Positions 49,484 through 60,903 of a stretch of 64,000 bases of DNA are shown here, piece by piece. The stretch covers positions 11,348,501 through 11,412,500 of the forward strand of contig NC_059504.1 in assembly GCF_914767665.1 (NCBI RefSeq). Reading direction: 5' to 3'. A model generated the notes under the pieces. The model was not told the origin of the DNA, searched no databases, and saw only the letters and a list, made by a program, of their open reading frames with translations. The stretch's first letter is position 1; each line of letters begins with the position of its first letter. Made by a program: the position numbers and the translations under genes. Source of the DNA: Harmonia axyridis (Eukaryota; Arthropoda; Insecta; Coleoptera; Coccinellidae).

Positions 49484-49499
49484 GACCTCCGGAGGTTAA

Positions 49500-50980
49500 T
49501 ACTTTCTTCAAGTGTCAGATGGTAGTGTTGGTTTATTAGATGATTGCCTCATCTCAACCTCCGTCTTTGAGGTGCACGATGTTCCTGTGAGACTAAATGT
49601 TGTCTAGTTTCAGAGCAGTCATGTTTCAGCTATCATTTACTTTTAATGTAGTCACTATTTTCAAAAGCATTCAGTATATTTCGAATGGCAGTTCTCTAAA
49701 CGAATTGAAGAAAAAGTTTCGTAGGCAACTGCTGTTGACTCAGCTCAGTTAATTCAATTTTAGTTGGTGCTTGGCCTGTTGTGGGATTGATACGTTTATT
49801 GAATACAAATCTTTTATTTGAGTTGATTATTCGAGTATGTTGACTCATTATCTCATGTGTTATGAATGATTTTTATTTTCTGAAGTCAAGCTAGACTTCG
49901 CCTCGATACTGTTCGTAGTAATACGGGCACTCTATTATTATTATTATTTTCATTGTTGCAGGAAATGTTTTTCAATTCAAATTCACCGAATGAATACAGT
50001 TCTGATGAGAATTCCCAAATCCGATCATCAGCTTCTTTCAATCCAGACGTCACAGTTATGACATGGACGATCATCGAATGTTTTTATCGGTAGATGTGAC
50101 CGGAATACGTATTTTACAGATCTTAGCCTGCTTTCTTAACGAGCACGTCAATTCTGTAGAACTTCGTCTGGTAATTCCCTGAAAATTCAGATTAGTACTC
50201 TGGGATAAGCGAGGTCATCAATATTTTGATGATGGTGGGAGATAACTTAATACCGGTTCAACACTGTTAAGAGACATTCAGACCATAGACATTGAGGCAT
50301 AGCAGGAATTTGTTGAGTTTGTGTTCAGTGGCGAAGCTTATCTCTTTTGGTGAGTTTCGGTGAATCATTTTGTTATTCTACGAATTTTCAATATCATGTG
50401 ATCTTTTTTGTTTATGTGATTCGGCTTGGAAGTTGAAATACTCAACTTACCGCTCGGTCTTTGCCTGAAAAAAGAATAGATGTAATTTGTGAATTCATAG
50501 AATATGTTTTGACGAATATACCTAAGTTGATATGTTTCTTTTTATGTATTTAAACTATCACTATTATATTCAAGTTTTGCAAGTATCTTACATGGAGAAC
50601 TTACGAAAACTATGATCTTTAAAGTGAGTTAACATATAAAATTGATTCAAAATCTGATCATTTTACATGCATTTGGAGATTCATCAGACCATCAAAATGT
50701 TTCTAGTGTTTTTATTCACTTAGGCTTATGTAGTCCTGTATGACCTCTCAGAAATGATGATTTCGTTGTTTATAGTAATAACACTTTTAAAACATCTTTC
50801 AACGTCGTAACATTCTTTTTAGCCTTTCATGATTATATGGACTGTTTATTTATGAAAGAATCTTAATCATAAAGGAGTCAAAAATTCAAATCAATATCGA
50901 TCTGATACGCTTCTGAACTATATCAGTTTGAACGAATGGTGACACAACATGATAATAAATACTATAAACAAAAATAAAAT
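49500..50980. other. Intergenic, nothing recognised
   Basis: No gene, RNA gene or repeat family identified by eye. An imperfect (ATT)n run lies near 49931-49948. Confidence 0.35.
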
Positions 50981-50984
50981 AACT

Positions 50985-51290
50985 CTTCAATAAATTAGAC
51001 CCGGACTTAACCAGTAATTTCTCAAAAATAATTTCATTCGTCAACAAAGTCACCTTCAAAAGTGATAGATGTACTCCAATTTTTAATCCTTTTTCTGTAG
51101 AAAGTCTTTGCTTTCGAAATAGGCTTCAAGATCTGCAATTATTCCTTCAATAGTGCCGAAGATCTTTTCCTGGAGCACCTTTTAACCGTTTATGTCTAAG
51201 GAGCAGTCTGAATAACACTTATCAAGCGATTGCATAGGTAGCTTGCACAGTATTTTTTCCCATCAAAAAACAATTTTTCTATCATCAATA
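50985..51290 (-). mobile_element. Mariner transposase C-terminal remnant
   Basis: The minus strand contains broken frames with a mariner-like C-terminal pattern (IIADLEAYFESKDF, then GDFVDE in another frame). No ends are visible. Confidence 0.45.
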
Positions 51291-51395
51291 TACGGTTTTT
51301 ATCCATTTTCCAAACAATAACAAATGTAGCGTCACTTAACCTTCAATATCTCGATTCATGCTCAAATTCATGTTCCAAAATTTTGACACGCTATA

Positions 51396-51763
51396 CAGGG
51401 TGAGTTTTTGACTTCATTTCAACCGAAGATTTCTGTGATCACAGGAAACACTTTGTTCCTTTGCAATTTTTTCCGATTCGGCTGGATTGAAAAGATACTG
51501 GCTGTTGAAAATCCATAAAAAATTGAATTTTTAGTTATATTTCCCAAATAGGATGGAATCGAAAGAAATGATTTTCGGAATATAGTTTTTTATTGATGTG
51601 ATGAATCTTTTCCTAACATAAAATTCCATCAAACTCCAAAATGCCCGCTACACTAAGTGAGAAAAAAAAATCGAAAAGAAGAAAATGGTAAAGAAAAAAA
51701 GTGTTTCTTTTGACCTCAGGAATTTTCGGTTGAAATATATGAACAAGTCAAAGACTCACCCTG
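51396..51763. mobile_element. MITE with long imperfect inverted repeats
   Basis: The left arm CAGGGTGAGTTTTTGACTTC... and the right arm (reverse complement CAGGGTGAGTCTTTGACTTG...) match over about 75 bp, including TTTCAACCGAA. The left flank is TA; the right flank is CATA. A related half-copy begins near 53608. Confidence 0.7.
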
Positions 51764-52492
51764 CATATACCCTGCAGCATTACAGATTTAACGAGAAATA
51801 TCAAATTTGAATTATATCGAATTTTTAGAATGAGTAAAATCTGGAATGAAAAAAAATTGAGACATTTTCATTTCAATATTCGGAAATAACAAACAACTCC
51901 ATATATACAAGAATAAGCGCGCAAAAAAATTAATATAGGTTTGTGTAATACGCAATATTTAATAACAATAGTTCTTGTTAAAGAGTATTAATCGAAAACG
52001 ACATGCCTAGTTCTTGTATTTGAGATCTGATAAGAAACAAGATCCATTACTATCGCTGCAAAATCCGTTTGAATATTCCACGAAAACAAGAAAAATAAGA
52101 TCCATTCATCGTTAAATTAACACGTTGAGCATTTAATAGTAATTTGCCAATTAACTTTGTTTACCATTGTTACATAATCTACGTTTCTAAGAACTTCCAC
52201 AGTTCATTAGCTGCCGTTGGCTTTATTGAACCATTCAAAGGAAGGCTTTGTCGGATAATAATATTGATTCATTATCAGCTAAATTCTGTCGAATTACTGG
52301 TCGAAAGAATTTCGATGAATTGATTCTTTATCGATTGTCGAAGATGTTGTTTTTCGTGAGGTATCGAATTGCTTATGCAATATCGGGTTTGGAGGTCAAT
52401 AACTATTCGAAATCCTTGATCAACTCAATTAATTTATACGAATAGAAGTATAAAAAATATTCGCGAGCGATCTTCTTCAGTTGATGTGGATA

Positions 52493-53560
52493 ACAGGTCA
52501 ATTGGAAAGACCCCGGTCTATCATAGTAAAACACATTTTTTTGGCGAAATTCGATTTTATTATTCAACATAGTTGCCTTCGAGGGCGATACAGCGATTAT
52601 AGCGATCTTCAAACTTTTCGATACCATTTTTTTAGTATGATACAATATCTCTTTCGCTTAAATAAAGGCCTCAGTTTCGGCGAATACTTCTTAATTGGCT
52701 TAATTGGTCTGAGAACAGGAACAAGTCGCTGGGGGCCAGATCTGGAGAATACGGTGGCTGCAGAAATAATTCGAAGTCACATTCATGCAATTTTGCCATT
52801 GTTACCGTTGATGTGTGGCACGGCGCATTGTCTTGATGAAACAGCACCTTTTTTTCTCCAAATGGGGCCGTTTTTTAACGATTTCATCCTTTAAACGAAC
52901 TAATGACGCAATATAATAATCGCTGTTGATGGTCTGGCTCTTTTGGAGGTAATCAATGAATATTATACCTTGCGCATCCCAGAATACTGATGCCATAACC
53001 TTGCCAGCAGACTATTTTTCCTCGCTTTGGATTCGGTTCATCGTGTGAAGTCCACTCAGCTGACTGTCGATTGGACTCCGGAGTGAAATGATAGAGCCAT
53101 GTTTTTTCAATTGTCACATATCGACACAAAAATTCAGGTTTATAGCACTTAAACAGCTCCAAACACTGCTCAGAATCATTAACACGTTGTTGCTATTGAG
53201 CTCACGCGACACCCATTTTGCACACAGCTTTTGAACAAATATTCGTGAATGATATAATGTCCACGTTCAGATGATATCTTCACAATATCTGCTATCTCGA
53301 TCAACTTCACTTTACGGTCATTCAAAATTATTTTGTGAACTTTTTTGATTTTTTCGTCGGTGACAGCCTCTTTTGGGCGTCAGGTGCGTTCGCTGTCTTC
53401 GGTGCTCATTTCACCACGTTTAAACTCAGCATACCAATCAATGATGGTTGATTTTCTTGGTGCAGATCCCAGAAGGAATCTTCAATCCAAGATTTTGTTT
53501 CAACTGTATTTTTCCCTTCAGAAATCCATATTTTATCAGCATTTTAGGCACATAAATTCA
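52493..53560 (-). mobile_element. Truncated mariner (same family as 61654-62918)
   Basis: The left end ACAGGTCAATTGGAAAGACC matches the right end of the element at 61654-62918 and is preceded by TA. Minus-strand fragments carry mariner motifs (VTIEKTWLYHFTPESNRQSA, MASVFWDAQGIIFIDYLQKS), with numerous frameshifts. The catalytic D-E-T-W is changed to E-K-T-W. The transposase N-terminal end is cut off near 53560. Confidence 0.8.
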
Positions 53561-53607
53561 GAGAATGTTTCGAAATAAAATTGACCATATAAGATAGGCA
53601 TATACTG

Positions 53608-53760
53608 GGTGAGTCTTTGACTTTTACATTCATTTCGACCGAAGATTCCTGAGGTCAAAAGAAACCCTTTTTGCCTTTACTCATACATTAAACATTTTTT
53701 TATGGATTTTCTACAGCTTGTGTCTTTTCAACCGAGCCGAATCGGAAAAATTGGTAAACG
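53608..53760 (+). repeat. Half-copy of the 51396 MITE
   Basis: The sequence ACTGGGTGAGTCTTTGACTT... with TTTCGACCGAAGATTCCTG matches the arms of the MITE at 51396-51763. No opposite arm is visible nearby. Confidence 0.5.
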
Positions 53761-54660
53761 TAAGTGTGAACATAAAACCGGAATTTTGGGTGTTGATCTG
53801 AAGTTCCAAGTTGGTCACAACATCGAAACCATAGAAATTTCAAGAAGAATATTGAAAAAGAATAACCCAATATTTCTGTGATTCTTTCATTCTAGCGCCA
53901 AATGCAATCTTGGAGACCACATAAGTTACAGTTCTGGGTTCTCAAAGGAAGCAATTAGTGTATGAATAAACGAGCGTTCAAAAGCGCCTAAATTTATGTC
54001 AGTACTTTCCCCATTTTTGTATTATTCATAGGGGAAAACTGATATTTTACTATTTAATGCGCCTAAGGATTTGATCAGCATAAGAAAAGCTCCAAAAACT
54101 TAATTTAAAAACCTCCGAATTTAGGTGATTCTATAAAATACTCTGAGCTCATATGTTGACAATAACAACAGAATGCGATTTCGCAAAATACTGCAAACAA
54201 AATGACTAATGTCACTAAGAGTTGAATGACACATGTGATTAAGTCCATGGAATCAATGCATCCGTTAATTTAGATCTGAATCAGGTTCATGAAATTATTG
54301 CCGTTAATGTTTGTGAAGAAATTATGTAACATATAATAATTTAACGGTAAATAACAAGCACGCATAATTTAACGAACGAAATTTGCATATTTTATCGATT
54401 TTTTATGATTCCTTTAGCAGTCGTCACTTTTTTATGGTGATAAAGTGAAAATTCGCACTTGTGAAGTTATCATCACATAAAATGTATAATATAAGAATAA
54501 ACCTTGTACATTTTTCAAGGAAATTTTCACATTGAAAATCAACACTTCATTTAAAATATTTTCTATGTCATACCAGTTTGTTATTTTGAGTTTATTGTTT
54601 ACTTACCTATGCCATTATGCCCTTGGGAGTGAACTAAATACTTTATTACCCTTGGCCATG
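53761..54660. other. Intergenic, nothing recognised
   Basis: AT-rich sequence, no supported feature. Confidence 0.35.
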
Positions 54661-54715
54661 GTTTTATTGACAACAATATAACAAATTTTAAACACCATCA
54701 AGTATTCCGTTAATG

Positions 54716-54970
54716 TTAGATTGCCTTCAGCAAACTTTTTTGGTTATCAACTTTCTGTAGAGAAACACTAGACTCAGAAGGTATGCTTGCAAGCATTCTT
54801 GAAGCCTCATTTTTTGAATATATACTGTCCTCTATATCTTTCAGAGCTGTCATACTGGCGCCAGCTACTACCAGAAGAGTTGCTGATGTTTTTGAAGACA
54901 AATATCTGAATATTTTTCTTGATCGCACAAACCTAAATACAAGGAAATTTTCCAAATGTGATTTTTCCAA
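54716..54970 (-). CDS. Possible small gene or last exon, unrecognised
   Basis: An 84-codon minus-strand frame starts MEKSHLENFLVFRFVRSRK and has a mildly hydrophobic middle (TSATLLVVAGASMTALKD). It ends SLQKVDNQKSLLKAI. A minus-strand AATAAA lies about 50 bp past the stop (near 54661-54666), which supports a transcribed 3' end. I recognise no family and cannot see upstream exons with certainty. It lies 390 bp from the start of VIT-vWA gene 2 on the opposite strand. Confidence 0.35.
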   Translation of the reverse strand: MEKSHLENFLVFRFVRSRKIFRYLSSKTSATLLVVAGASMTALKDIEDSIYSKNEASRMLASIPSESSVSLQKVDNQKSLLKAI

Positions 54971-55359
54971 TTTATTTTATAGAACAATGGCCACGTCTAT
55001 GGGTCAGAAAAATCCTTTTTTCTGGACAATCCCGTAAACATGAATACATTTATTCTCTTATCTATAAACGATTGTATTCGTCTTCTTTATTACTTGTGAT
55101 AATTGGCTTTTCATCCGTTTTTGTCTCTGGTATATTTCCAAAAAAAGTGATTTATTTAACATTTTTACAAGTTCTTGCCGTCATGATTAAATTCTCTAGC
55201 CGGAACTATTTTGGCTGTTATCCTTCTGGTCTTTGCTTCAAATCAACAATTTGTAATTATCGATGTTCGGAATTGTATTCTGTTATAAAATGTATACTTG
55301 TATTTACTTCGTTTCGAACTGTTGAATATTATATTAATGCTTTTATGTTGTTACAGATA

Positions 55360-58300
55360 ATGGGGACTACATCAAGGTCCATCTTGATATTTATACAAGC
55401 TGCTGTTTTAACATGCAGCGTTCTTGCCGCCCCTCCTATTTCCTCTACTGAGAGCTTTGTCTTTGTATCACCAGAAGTACCGAAAAGTACAAATGTTTCA
55501 CAAAATGCTGAGCAACCAAAGGTATAACCGAATTATCATCTAATGATCCATTTCATTACAACCATTATATTTCAGGTTCCTAAAATCCCGAAGATATATT
55601 CAATGAGAGTTGACACGAACGTCACAAATCGTTTTGCAAAAACTCTAGTCACCAGTAAATTTAAGAACCTAGATGAGAAATCTCAAGAAGCTATTTTCGC
55701 TGTAGTTCTACCAGAAAGCGCTTATATTTCTGGGTTTATCATGGAGATAGATGGCAAAAAGTATGAGGCTTATATCAAGGAGAAAGAAGAAGCCAAGAAG
55801 ATTTATGATAACGTAAGTGGAATTCGATATAACTAATGTACTCAAAAAAAGCCTCAACAAAAGTTAGATCAACAAGATCTATATCCAAACAATGGTCATC
55901 AATCAGGCCAGATTTCACCTCGACAGACATTTTACTCTGATACCTCAAATTCAAATAATTGATCATATGGTTTTTAGGCCGTTTCTAGTGGAATTGCAGC
56001 TGGTCATGTTGAAGCCAACGCAAGAGATTCTAATAGGTTTACTGTCTCCGTTAACATTGAACCTCAAAGTAAGGCTATATTCTACTTAACTTATGAAGAA
56101 CTCCTAAGAAGGCAAAATAGTGCTTACGATATCGTTGTCAACTTACACCCTGGTCATCCTGTTAAAAATTTAGAAGTTCAAGTGAGTGAAAACCTTTCTT
56201 CTGTCGATTGGTGTATTTATAAGATTTTTTTCAGGTCAATATTAACGAATCCAGACCATTGTCTTTCGTTAGAGCTCCATCCATGAGATCTGGAAATGAG
56301 ATAGCCAAGAATGATGAAAAACGCGATCCAAAGGCCACCATTAAGAATATTGATATAAACAGCGCTGTGGTGACATTCAAACCAGACCTGGAATTCCAGA
56401 AAGAACTAGGACAAAACCTTGGAAGCAAAGAAGGAACAGGCTTGGCTGGACAGTTCGTTGTTCAATATGACGTAGAAAGAGACCCACAAGGTGGGGAAGT
56501 ATTAGTTTCTGATGGTTATTTCGTGCATTTCTTTGCTCCCAGCAGTTTGAAACCATTGGAAAAACACGTGGTGTTCGTTTTGGATACCAGTGGTAGTATG
56601 ACTGGAACAAGGATAAGTCAGCTTAAACAAGCTATTAAGAGCATTCTTGGACAACTCGGGGACAAAGATCTTTTCAACATAATCGATTTTAACTCTGTAG
56701 TCAATGTTTGGAATGTATCAAAGGTTGAGATACAATATGTGGAAGGAGATAGTTATAACTACTACTATGACGAGATTTCCACAACACCAAAAAATAAGAT
56801 AGTAAGTAAAAAATTAGATCTATCCTGGAAGTTTCTGAATACCCTGAAGGGTTTTTCATTTTCTTGTGATAGACTCCCAATAATATCATCAATTTAATTT
56901 TCAGACTCAGAATATACCGGGGGCTTTCCAAGTAGAACCAACTAATATCGAAAAAGCCAAGGAAGTTATAGAAAAACTAGATGCAAATGGAGGAACAGAC
57001 ATAAAATCTTCACTGGTTGTAGCTCTTCAACTCCTCAATGAAACAAAGGCACAAAGAGGTGAAAGCAAGCAACCAATTGTTATATTTTTAACTGACGGTG
57101 AAGCAACTGTTGGAGAATACGGGGATCAAGCAATCAATTCTGTAAGTATATAATTTATTGGAATATCAATGCATCAACATTTTCAGCGTGTGATTTTGAA
57201 GTATGATGAAAATTGCATTCAAAAAGTTCACCGTTTTATTTTTGTATTTTAATATATTCTTCGATATAAAAATTCAACATCATTTGTGTGGTATTTTTTT
57301 ATGGCAAAGATACATCTCAGATATACATCAACAACCAAATGAAATCACTCTGAACATCTTCATTTTGGACTTGGAAGATTAAAACCAATTTAAATTTTTC
57401 AGATCACTTCTGCTAACGTAGATGAGGTACCAATATTCTCCCTCTCTTTTGGTGATGGTGCCGACAGAGATTTCCTAGAGAAGTTGTCCTTGAAGAACCA
57501 AGGATTCGCTAGACACATATACGAGGGTGCAGATGCTTCTCTTCAACTAGAAGAATTCTACAAATATGTTTCATCCCCACTACTCACCAAAGTCAATTTC
57601 AAATACGTCTCCAAGGCTGTTTCTAAACTCACCAAAACCAAATTTCCAATCATGTTCGATGGATCTGAAATTGTAATCGCAGGTCAAAGTAAGTGAAATA
57701 ATTTTCTTTGAATTTATCATATGAATTCACTTGGTAAGCAACAATTCCAAACCCCAGTACTAACATCAATATTCTTTTCTTCTTCCCCAGTTGATCCTGA
57801 TTTCAGCAGACCACCAAGGGAACAGTTGAATAGCAAGTCCACAACAGAAACTCCTATTAAAATCGACGACGATGGTCTCACCAACGCCAACTACACTGGT
57901 AATCCAGATGATTTCGTCATGGAAACCACTACAGAACCCCTAATCATGATTGACGAAGGTGGTCTCATAGACCCATATTACAACTTTGATCCTGAGGTTA
58001 TTGCTTTGGGTGCCGATGGTGCAGTAGACTTGATACCCAAGTATGCAAAATCAGTAGGAAGTTTGGAAAAACACTGGGCTTATCTCACTCTTAAACAGCT
58101 TTTGGATGAAAGAGATGCAGCTGAAAACAAGACTCAGTACACGAAAAAGGCTTTAGATATTGCTCTTAAGTACTCATTTGTGACACCTGTGAGTTCTTTG
58201 GTTGTTGTAAAACCGAATGACACTAAGAGCGAAGCAGTTCCAGAAGATGCTTCCAAAAGTGAGTTGAAGATTTTTAACTATGAAGTTTGATATTAAAACA

Positions 58301-60683
58301 GGTTTTTTCCTAAATTTCTGTAATTTTGTCTAAATATGGAACGAGAATTGTGTTGAATGGTTCATTAGACTGACTGATGGAGAATTTTGTAGATTTCAGG
58401 GGGTTTCATTACACCACGACCTTAAGGTCTATTGTGCTTTTATCAGAGCTGTTCTGGCAATTAGTCATCATAGTCTTCAGCTCTCCCTCCAGTTCCAGAG
58501 TTCTGATGAATTCCAGTATCTGGGATGGCTTCATGAATTACTTCTTCACTTCTACATGTCTTTTGTCTAAAGCATTTGTCACCAGGTGATCTGTCATCTT
58601 CCTCCTCCCCATAGGATCTGCATCTGTGTACCATTTGATGGTATTCTTTTTGAGAACTGAAATTGTGGACTTCCTCTCCTAATCTTCTTTTCTACCCAGC
58701 ATCGTAGTGAAAGTTTTCTCGATGCTAGTTTTCTTTATCATCTCTTCGCTGTGAAGGTCTATTGATGGTATGAATTGGTCAAAGAGGTCCAGGCTCTCTG
58801 ATTCCTAATTATCTCATTGAGAATTATGTCTGTACGTTTGGTCAATGTGAAATTTGATTTGATTTGTGAAGAAATATAGAAGAGGGATGGATTTGACTTA
58901 AGGTATCGAGACATCGAGTTCATATCAAGACGCAATTAATTCTAATAGAAGAAAAGATTTCATATCAATTGACAAATTTGAATGCGGAATATCCTTTTTA
59001 ATTTTGGTATCGCTATATAAGAAAATAGAAAAAACGAGTGCTTCTTCAACTTCTAAAGGAAATTGTTCCAAAAAAAAGATAATTTCGTGAAGAACTTATA
59101 TGAACACGAATTTGAACAAGCGTAGATAAGTTCTTGACCTCACGTCAGTGCTTTTTCAACTAATAAATCGACATTTAATATTTTGCAGGTCAAGACAACT
59201 TCCCATCATATGCCTTCGCTTCAGCTTCAGTTCCTGGTTCCGTGCAATACATGTCAGTTATTCCATTATCGTTAGGTGAGTAATGGTTAATTTGATAATT
59301 GCAACACTTTTTTTTAAAAAGCCGTAAGTATTCAAAATGAAACTTGCTTACACATTATGCTTTGATAAGTTTTCTCAACAAATAGAAAGCTACATACTGG
59401 CGAATGCGCCGCGCCCATTTAAGATTTCTTCCAGATTGTGTTTCTGTTTTATATGTTTATGTTGTACAAACTACTCCAGAACCTTTGCGGTAGTGCCCTC
59501 AACAACTACCCAAAGTTTCATGGCAATTAAACCAATGGTATAGTAATGCTAAATGGACAAACATACGTACTTTTCTTTTTGAGTGCTCGTGCCTGAGCAG
59601 ATCGTTCTACCACTTCCTTACAATTTCGAATTTTGAGTCAAGAGTGAATTCAAACGATAAGCTCCGACTTATTGATGAAGAATTCGTCCTCAAATTCGAT
59701 TCTGTCTATCCGTAAACACGATAACTCTCGAACGGAAAGTTTTCATATCGTTAATATGATCAAGTCCTAAAATTAACATCCTAACATATTAATGGATTAT
59801 TTATTCAGTTGTGAGTGAAATGTCCTCACAATATATATTATTTTTTTCACTGTACAAAACAGATACAGACAGATACGGGACATTTCACTATATATAGTGT
59901 GTTATAATATAGTTTAAAAAATAATTAGGTTTTTTCAATCATCAGAAAACACTTCCATAATGTTCACCTTAAACATTTCTCAATTTTTTTTTAGGTGAAA
60001 GCAATCAAGCCTTCGCTGATTACGATTCAGTAAACAGTTATGCAGCTCTGTCAACTCCATTCGTGGATAGAATCTTCACAACAAAATCTCAGACTACAGC
60101 GCTTGGAGCAGGATTTTCTTCATTTAACAGCCCTGCCAATGAAACTGAATCTTTAGCATTACTCAAATCAAAGCTACCTTGGTTGAAAGACATTTTGGAA
60201 GAAGATGAAACTTTGAATCTGCCCAACGGTAAGACAACAACGTTTATAATAGGTATTGAAAGTAAACTAATGTTTCATTTTTAGGAACTTTCAAATTGGG
60301 TTCATCAGCTAATGTTAATGCAACATTGGAATGTTCAACAAATAAAACAACAGGAGTCTGTACTTTGATCAAGGATTGCCCACAGTTGTTCGATGTATTG
60401 ACAGATGTCAATATTTACAAGGATTATTTCTGTTCTTTGACAGAGTGAGTATGACTTGTTGATAAAATTCGGTATCCATTACACCTCTTAAGTCGAATTT
60501 TTCGTCACTTAATAGAATATTAGTTGAAAAAAATGTTTATTTTTATTGGATTTTTTGACATATAGAAAAGCATTCTGATGTTTAAATGAAAAAGCTATCG
60601 ATGAAGAAGAGGAATCATTTCGTTTAATTTTTTTCAGATACGCTGGAGTTTGCTGTCCAAAAAAGCAGGAAACAACCCCCTAA
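55360..60683 (+). CDS. Secreted VIT-vWA-CLIP protein 2 (ITIH heavy-chain-like)
   Basis: Eleven coding exons: 55360-55521, 55576-55812, 55978-56181, 56235-56801, 56905-57141, 57403-57688, 57791-58258, 59189-59275, 59995-60228, 60285-60444 and 60638-60683. They give about 895 aa. The signal peptide (MGTTSRSILIFIQAAVLTCS, then VLA) leads to APPISSTES; gene 1 has APSSTES at the same place. The VIT domain is at about 60-195 (YSMRVDTNVTNRFAKT, FIMEIDGKKYEAYIKEKEEA). The vWA domain (about 310-500) has an intact MIDAS: DTSGS, GGTDIKSS, FLTDGE. The ITIH block LEKHWAYLTLKQLLDERD is followed by a longer linker than in gene 1. The C-terminal six cysteines are in CLIP order: LECSTN, GVCTLIKDCP, YFCSLTE, GVCCP. 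Exons corresponding to gene 1 exons 4 and 5 are fused here. Poly(A) signal at 60851-60856. Confidence 0.9.
58400..58800 (-). mobile_element. LINE 3' end (copy 4) in intron 7 of VIT-vWA gene 2
   Basis: Shares the GGTCTATTGTG... and CCAGTTCCAGAGTTCT...CCAGTATCTGGGATGGCTTC segments with the other three copies, in the same orientation. It is strongly decayed and 5'-truncated. Confidence 0.68.
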
Positions 60684-60850
60684 TTTATTTTAGAGAATCT
60701 ATTTTGTAAATACTTTACCTAGTTCCAGAATATTTATGATATTAGAAGAGTAGAATAGGCTTAAAATGAATTCATTTTACGATGTTCTGAAATATACAAT
60801 TTTGTGATATGTGAGACTTCAATAGCTTGTTTTGATATCATTTTTATATG

Positions 60851-60856
60851 AATAAA
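60851..60856 (+). terminator. AATAAA poly(A) signal, VIT-vWA gene 2
   Basis: AATAAA 168 bp after the stop codon. It faces the minus-strand AATAAA of the convergent gene at 60879-60884. Confidence 0.6.
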
Positions 60857-60878
60857 AAACAATTTTTATAATTGACAT

Positions 60879-60884
60879 TTTATT
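60879..60884 (-). terminator. AATAAA poly(A) signal, convergent unknown gene
   Basis: A minus-strand AATAAA about 20 bp beyond the stop codon at 60904-60906. Cleavage downstream would fall inside the 3'UTR of the convergent gene. Confidence 0.5.
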
Positions 60885-60903
60885 TCTCAATATTTTTATA
60901 CAT

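Noticed and set aside
54958..55362. Long upstream extension of the VIT-vWA gene 2 frame (start at 54958)
   Set aside because: A strong TTACAG acceptor stands just before the ATG at 55360, which begins a good signal peptide as in gene 1. The upstream frame has no family features.
59337..59560. 68-codon frame in intron 8 of VIT-vWA gene 2
   Set aside because: The sequence resembles dispersed insect repeat tails (GGCAATTAAACCAATGG type) and has no splice continuity with the gene.
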